Below, in pieces: positions 60,562-64,000 of a stretch of 64,000 nucleotides of DNA. The stretch spans positions 1-64,000 of the forward strand of contig JAUYGX010000125.1 in NCBI GenBank assembly GCA_030690365.1, written 5' to 3'. The position numbers were made by a program, and so were the translations under genes. The first letter of the stretch is position 1. Each line of letters opens with the position of its first letter. A model generated the notes under the pieces. It had not been told where the DNA came from. It ran no database searches and saw nothing but the letters and a program-made list of their open reading frames with translations. Source of the stretch: Bacteroidales bacterium (GTDB lineage: Bacteria > Bacteroidota > Bacteroidia > Bacteroidales > F082).

Positions 60562-62829
60562 ATGGCACAGGACAAACCCGAAAAGAAAAAGTTGTTTAAT
60601 TATTTGGTTAAATTTTGGTTGATATGGTTCATGGCCGTCATCATCACCTTTGTTTTTTTTATCGGCATTGTGGATGAGTGGTTTGGTTCGATGCCCACCT
60701 TCGAAGAACTGGAAAACCCGGAGAGCAACCTGGCTTCCGAAGTGTATTCTTCTGATGGCGTGCTGCTGGGAACCTATTTCATCGAAAACCGGTCCAATGT
60801 CAATTACCGGGATATAAGCCCCAATTTAATTAATGCCCTGGTGGCCATTGAAGATGTACGCTTTGAAAAACATTCCGGAATTGATGAACGCGCACTTTTG
60901 CGCGTGGCCTATGGCGTGGCCATTGGCAACAGCAAGGGTGGCGGAAGTACACTCACACAGCAGTTGGCCAAAAACTTGTTTCCTCGCGGACAACTTAATA
61001 AACTTCAGCTGGTTATCCGAAAATTCCAGGAATGGATTACCGCCATCAAACTTGAGCGGTATTATTCTAAACAGGAGATCGCCGCCATGTACCTGAATAC
61101 CGTTTTTTTCGGTCACAATGCTTATGGAATCAAAGCCGCCACAGCAACCTATTTTGCCAAAGAACCTGATTCGCTAAACTTGCAGGAATCGGCCCTGATG
61201 GCCGGTATTGTAAATGCACCCTCACGTTACAGCCCTATAAGCCATCCTGATGCATCCATGAGCCGACGGAACCTGGTACTCGACCAGATGGCTAAATATG
61301 GTTTTATATCCGAAGAAGTATGCGATTCGATAAAACAGTTGCCCCTTGGCGTTTCACGATATGCCCAAATGGACCACAATCAGGGGTTGGCCCGCTATTT
61401 TCGTGAATACCTGCGCGGTAAGTTGCGTACCTGGTGTGCCGAACATACAAAACCCGATGGTAGCCCTTACAACTTGTACAAAGACGGACTGAAAATCTAC
61501 ACCACCATCGACTCGAAGATGCAGCGATATGCAGAAGAGGCGGTAACAGAACATCTGGCCAATGACCTGCAACCTGCATTTTATGAGCATTGGAAAGGAT
61601 ATACCTTTGCACCCTTTGCCTTCGAGCAGAATGAGGCAAAAAATGAGGTGAACCACATTATGAATCAGGCTGTTAAAAGAAGCGAACGGTATCGGCTGAT
61701 GAAAAATGGCGGAATTCCTGAAGATTCGATCATGCTGGCATTTAACACTCCTGCTGAAATGCAGGTGTTTAGCTGGGCCGGTGATATTGATACTGTAATG
61801 ACCCCGTTGGATTCTATCCGTTATTATAAATTTTTTCTACAGGCTGGTTTGATGTCTATGGAGTCGCAGACCGGTTTTGTACGGGCCTATGTAGGTGGTA
61901 ACGACTTCAGGTATTTTAAATTCGATCATGTAACACAGGGAAAAAGGCAGGTGGGATCTACATTTAAGCCATTTTTATACACCCTGGCCATGCAGGAAGG
62001 TGAATATTCGCCTTGTTATAAGGTTTCTAATATTCAATACAGCGTTGAGCTCTATGATGGTACTTTCTGGTCGCCAAGAAATTCAAGTGATGAACGTATA
62101 GGGGAAGAAGTTACCCTGAAATGGGCCTTGGCCAATTCAAATAACTGGATTTCTGCTTATCTGATCAACCGGTTTTCTCCCCAGTCGGTGGTAAATATGG
62201 CCCATAAGATGGGCGTTACTTCCGATATTCCGGCTGTACCCTCCATAGCACTGGGTTCGCCTGATTTATCACTTTATGAAATGGTGGGAGCTATGAATAC
62301 CTTTGCTGACAAAGGTGTGTATGTAGAACCTGTGTTCTTTACGGCCATTGAAGATCATAACGGCAATACACTGGAGCGTTTTGTACCCCGTAAAACAGAA
62401 GCCATGGACGAGGTAACCGCCTACAAGATGTTACGTTTGATGGAAGGTGTGGTAGAAACAGGAACGGGGATACGATTGCGATACAGATATGGCTTCGATA
62501 ATCCAATCGCCGGTAAAACCGGCACTACACAAAACCAGTCGGATGGTTGGTTTATGGGCATCACTCCCGACCTAACCACCGGAATTTGGGTGGGTGCCGA
62601 CGACAGAAGTGTACATTTCAGAAGCATCAGCCTGGGGCAAGGTGCCAATATGGCTTTGCCTATCTGGGCATTATACATGAAGAAGGTCTATGCTGATCCA
62701 TCACTCGGAATCAGCCAGGGAGAGTTTGAAAAACCACTGAAAGATATCAGCATTGAATTCGATTGCGAGAAATATGAACGTGATCAGAAAAATTCATCGG
62801 GGTACAAATCCGATACAGATGAGTTTTAG
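60562..62829 (+). CDS. mrcA: Penicillin-binding protein 1A (transglycosylase/transpeptidase)
   Basis: A 755-residue bifunctional peptidoglycan synthase. N-terminal membrane anchor (about 15-40), GT51 transglycosylase domain (about 60-240) with the catalytic Glu in AIEDVRFEKHSGID and the motif GGGSTLTQQLAKNLFPR, then KQEIAAMYLNTVFFG; transpeptidase domain (about 420-700) with the SxxK nucleophile in GSTFKPFLYTLAM, the SxN motif SNN in ALANSNNWISAYL, and KTG in IAGKTGTTQNQSDGWF. All active-site motifs are intact. It is shorter than E. coli PBP1A (850), lacking some of the insert. The gene begins 46 bases after gldH. Confidence 0.93.
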   Translation: MAQDKPEKKKLFNYLVKFWLIWFMAVIITFVFFIGIVDEWFGSMPTFEELENPESNLASEVYSSDGVLLGTYFIENRSNVNYRDISPNLINALVAIEDVRFEKHSGIDERALLRVAYGVAIGNSKGGGSTLTQQLAKNLFPRGQLNKLQLVIRKFQEWITAIKLERYYSKQEIAAMYLNTVFFGHNAYGIKAATATYFAKEPDSLNLQESALMAGIVNAPSRYSPISHPDASMSRRNLVLDQMAKYGFISEEVCDSIKQLPLGVSRYAQMDHNQGLARYFREYLRGKLRTWCAEHTKPDGSPYNLYKDGLKIYTTIDSKMQRYAEEAVTEHLANDLQPAFYEHWKGYTFAPFAFEQNEAKNEVNHIMNQAVKRSERYRLMKNGGIPEDSIMLAFNTPAEMQVFSWAGDIDTVMTPLDSIRYYKFFLQAGLMSMESQTGFVRAYVGGNDFRYFKFDHVTQGKRQVGSTFKPFLYTLAMQEGEYSPCYKVSNIQYSVELYDGTFWSPRNSSDERIGEEVTLKWALANSNNWISAYLINRFSPQSVVNMAHKMGVTSDIPAVPSIALGSPDLSLYEMVGAMNTFADKGVYVEPVFFTAIEDHNGNTLERFVPRKTEAMDEVTAYKMLRLMEGVVETGTGIRLRYRYGFDNPIAGKTGTTQNQSDGWFMGITPDLTTGIWVGADDRSVHFRSISLGQGANMALPIWALYMKKVYADPSLGISQGEFEKPLKDISIEFDCEKYERDQKNSSGYKSDTDEF

Positions 62830-62908
62830 GGGGGGGTAAGAGTTCGAACAATAGTTTAGTGTTCGTTTCTCATTTGCTAAATGCGTACCAGAGAAAATTT
62901 TTCTGTTC

Positions 62909-63403
62909 TCACCTACCCACCATATTCTCCTGAAACACCTCCCAAACCGCCAGCACCGTTTCCGCATTTGCTTTTAATTGTGGATTTTTGGTGGTTTGCA
63001 TTTTTTTAATTTCATCGATGCAGTACTTTGGCAAATCCAAATCCCACAGCAACACCATGGCCGCCAGGCGCAGGTACTCGTTTTGTTTTTCGGCATTGTA
63101 CAGGCTGATGGGCTCGGTGGCCAGGTAATCCCTGATGCTTGCCTGACTTTCTCCCATGTATTTGCCCGTAACCGGAGTAGGTTGCTGGTTCATATGTAAC
63201 TGAACCAGATTACGGGGATACATCAGGGGCATCAGCCTTACATCCATGCTCTGTCGCACGTTGGTAACGGAGTAAACAATTTTACCATCGTTAAACGCTG
63301 CATTGGCGTATGGAGTGAGCCAATCAGTGGGGTTTTGTTGTTGTGCGACCAACCAAGAGGAAACTAAAAAAAACAGACTAAAAATGCTGATTATCTTTTT
63401 CAT
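62909..63403 (-). CDS. Small secreted protein of unknown function
   Basis: From the ATG at 63403 (MKKIISIFSLFFLVSSWLVAQ) the protein has 164 residues with a signal peptide and a soluble, mainly helical body containing ATEPISLYNAEKQNEYLRLA and WDLDLPKYCIDEIKKM. No family is recognised. The frame also permits a start seven codons earlier. It is probably the last gene of a minus-strand group with the T9SS cargo upstream, although about 190 bases with repeats separate them. Confidence 0.6.
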   Translation of the reverse strand: MKKIISIFSLFFLVSSWLVAQQQNPTDWLTPYANAAFNDGKIVYSVTNVRQSMDVRLMPLMYPRNLVQLHMNQQPTPVTGKYMGESQASIRDYLATEPISLYNAEKQNEYLRLAAMVLLWDLDLPKYCIDEIKKMQTTKNPQLKANAETVLAVWEVFQENMVGR

Positions 63404-63453
63404 GTGGTATTGAATTATTATCATTTCTTATTTCCTTTTTTTTTGAACGCCGA

Positions 63454-63573
63454 ACTGCCTCCGGCAGTCAAGCCACCGATCAACAGCCTGTCCGCCTGCG
63501 GCGTGAAACGCCGATTGCTGAAGTGGAATCTTACTTCTAAAATCAAAATTCCACGCTAGAGGCGGGCAGGCGT
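63454..63573. repeat. Complex palindromic repeat (REP/BIME-like)
   Basis: A short hairpin ACTGCC-TCC-GGCAGT at 63454-63468 is followed by a larger inverted structure: GCCTGTCCGCCTGC near 63486-63499 pairs with GAGGCGGGCAGGCG near 63559-63572, and GTGGAAT (63523-63529) with ATTCCAC (63548-63554). The CCTCCGGCAG core also occurs at 16396-16406. It lies between the end of a cargo gene and the next gene on the minus strand. Confidence 0.55.
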
Positions 63574-63596
63574 TAATCGATATTCGATATTCATTT

Positions 63597-64000
63597 TCAT
63601 TTCTTCACCACAAACTTTGCACTTCCAGAGCCGCTCGTGCGACTGCTCACCACGGCAATATATAGTCCATCGGGCCAGGTGGCCACCGTGGTGGTTATTG
63701 CAGTTTGCCCATTGTCAAGAGCCTGCTCAAAAACCCGGTTGCCGTTGATACCAAACACCTGAATCACAACACCCTTGTGATAGGCCGTGTTTTCCATTTC
63801 AAACCTGACGCTGCCCGTTGCCGGGTTGGGCGAAACGCGGAGGGGTATTGTTTTTATGGATGTATGGTACCCCTCTGGTGTTGGCACTTCTTCAATCCCT
63901 GTAATCACATTACAGCCATTTAAATAAATGGTGTCCGAAACTATGGGATGGTCGCAAAGGCTGTCGTACACGTGGGTGGTGGTGTCGTAATCTGCTTGAG
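63597..64000 (-). CDS. C-terminal end of a T9SS type A cargo (partial)
   Basis: The frame is open to the window edge, so the start lies outside. The visible 133 residues contain repeat-like sequence (HVYDSLCDHPIVSDTIYLNGC) of the kind found in large surface adhesins, a linker, and a complete type A sorting domain (IPLRVSPNPATGSVRFEMEN, then VFGINGNRVFEQALDNGQ, WPDGLYIAVVSS, AKFVVKK). The protein is exported by T9SS; its main function cannot be told from this fragment. It ends 194 bases before the small secreted protein gene, with palindromic repeats between. Confidence 0.8.
   Translation of the reverse strand, partial: QADYDTTTHVYDSLCDHPIVSDTIYLNGCNVITGIEEVPTPEGYHTSIKTIPLRVSPNPATGSVRFEMENTAYHKGVVIQVFGINGNRVFEQALDNGQTAITTTVATWPDGLYIAVVSSRTSGSGSAKFVVKK

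Overview
The window is chromosomal DNA of a Bacteroidota bacterium, most likely of the order Bacteroidales or a relative. The evidence is a type IX secretion system (T9SS) and gliding gene set (sprE/porW, gldH, a PorV-like barrel, several cargos with type A or type B C-terminal sorting domains), the ricT-gldH-PBP1A order, an OstA-like protein, a SusC/TonB-type receptor and promoter -7 boxes of the TAnnTTTG type. No rRNA, tRNA, CRISPR array, prophage or intact insertion sequence was seen.

Layout. 1-760: end of an MCE/MlaD-type protein, then a decayed REP-associated transposase between two inverted palindromes. 759-6938: OstA-like envelope protein (minus); gatE-gatD, an archaeal-type Glu-tRNA(Gln) amidotransferase (plus); threonine aldolase (minus). 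7015-9483: KtrB/KtrA potassium uptake. 9484-10203: a repeat-rich stretch with two MITE-like inverted-repeat structures around a truncated PepSY-type gene. 10204-14765: lipoprotein phosphoesterase, lone receiver protein, NarL-type regulator and hybrid kinase. 15262-19679: MacAB-like exporter (ATPase, two permeases, adaptor). 19942-22126: orphan sensor kinase and a glycine-rich RRM protein. 22274-30362: ECF sigma factor, a membrane-anchored beta-barrel protein that may be its anti-sigma partner, and three T9SS cargos, two of them tandem paralogues. 30635-34057: rseP, dxr and an M23 peptidase (minus). 34413-38720: sprE/porW, bactofilin, atpZ and two small membrane proteins, without the expected ATP synthase genes. 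38830-48124: TonB-dependent receptor, a 1468-residue secreted protein and a PorV-like barrel. 48233-52079: greA, HIT protein, 6-phosphofructokinase, MscS channel, small outer membrane protein. 52109-55668: tsaB, RND-type adaptor, TolC. 55941-62829: secreted M1 aminopeptidase, cold shock protein, ricT, gldH, PBP1A. 62909-64000: small secreted protein and the end of another T9SS cargo.

The dominant theme is the cell envelope: export through T9SS (SprE, GldH, PorV-like protein and at least five cargos), efflux (MacAB-like, RND adaptor/TolC), peptidoglycan synthesis (PBP1A), intramembrane proteolysis (RseP) and envelope sensing (ECF sigma unit, two sensor kinases). The two points that stand out most are the archaeal-type GatDE pair in a bacterium, and a roughly 500-residue calcium-loop-like module shared by three secreted proteins, one of which lies in an operon with its own TonB receptor and PorV-like barrel and ends in a non-standard C-terminal domain. 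All identifications are from reading the sequence; no database search was run.
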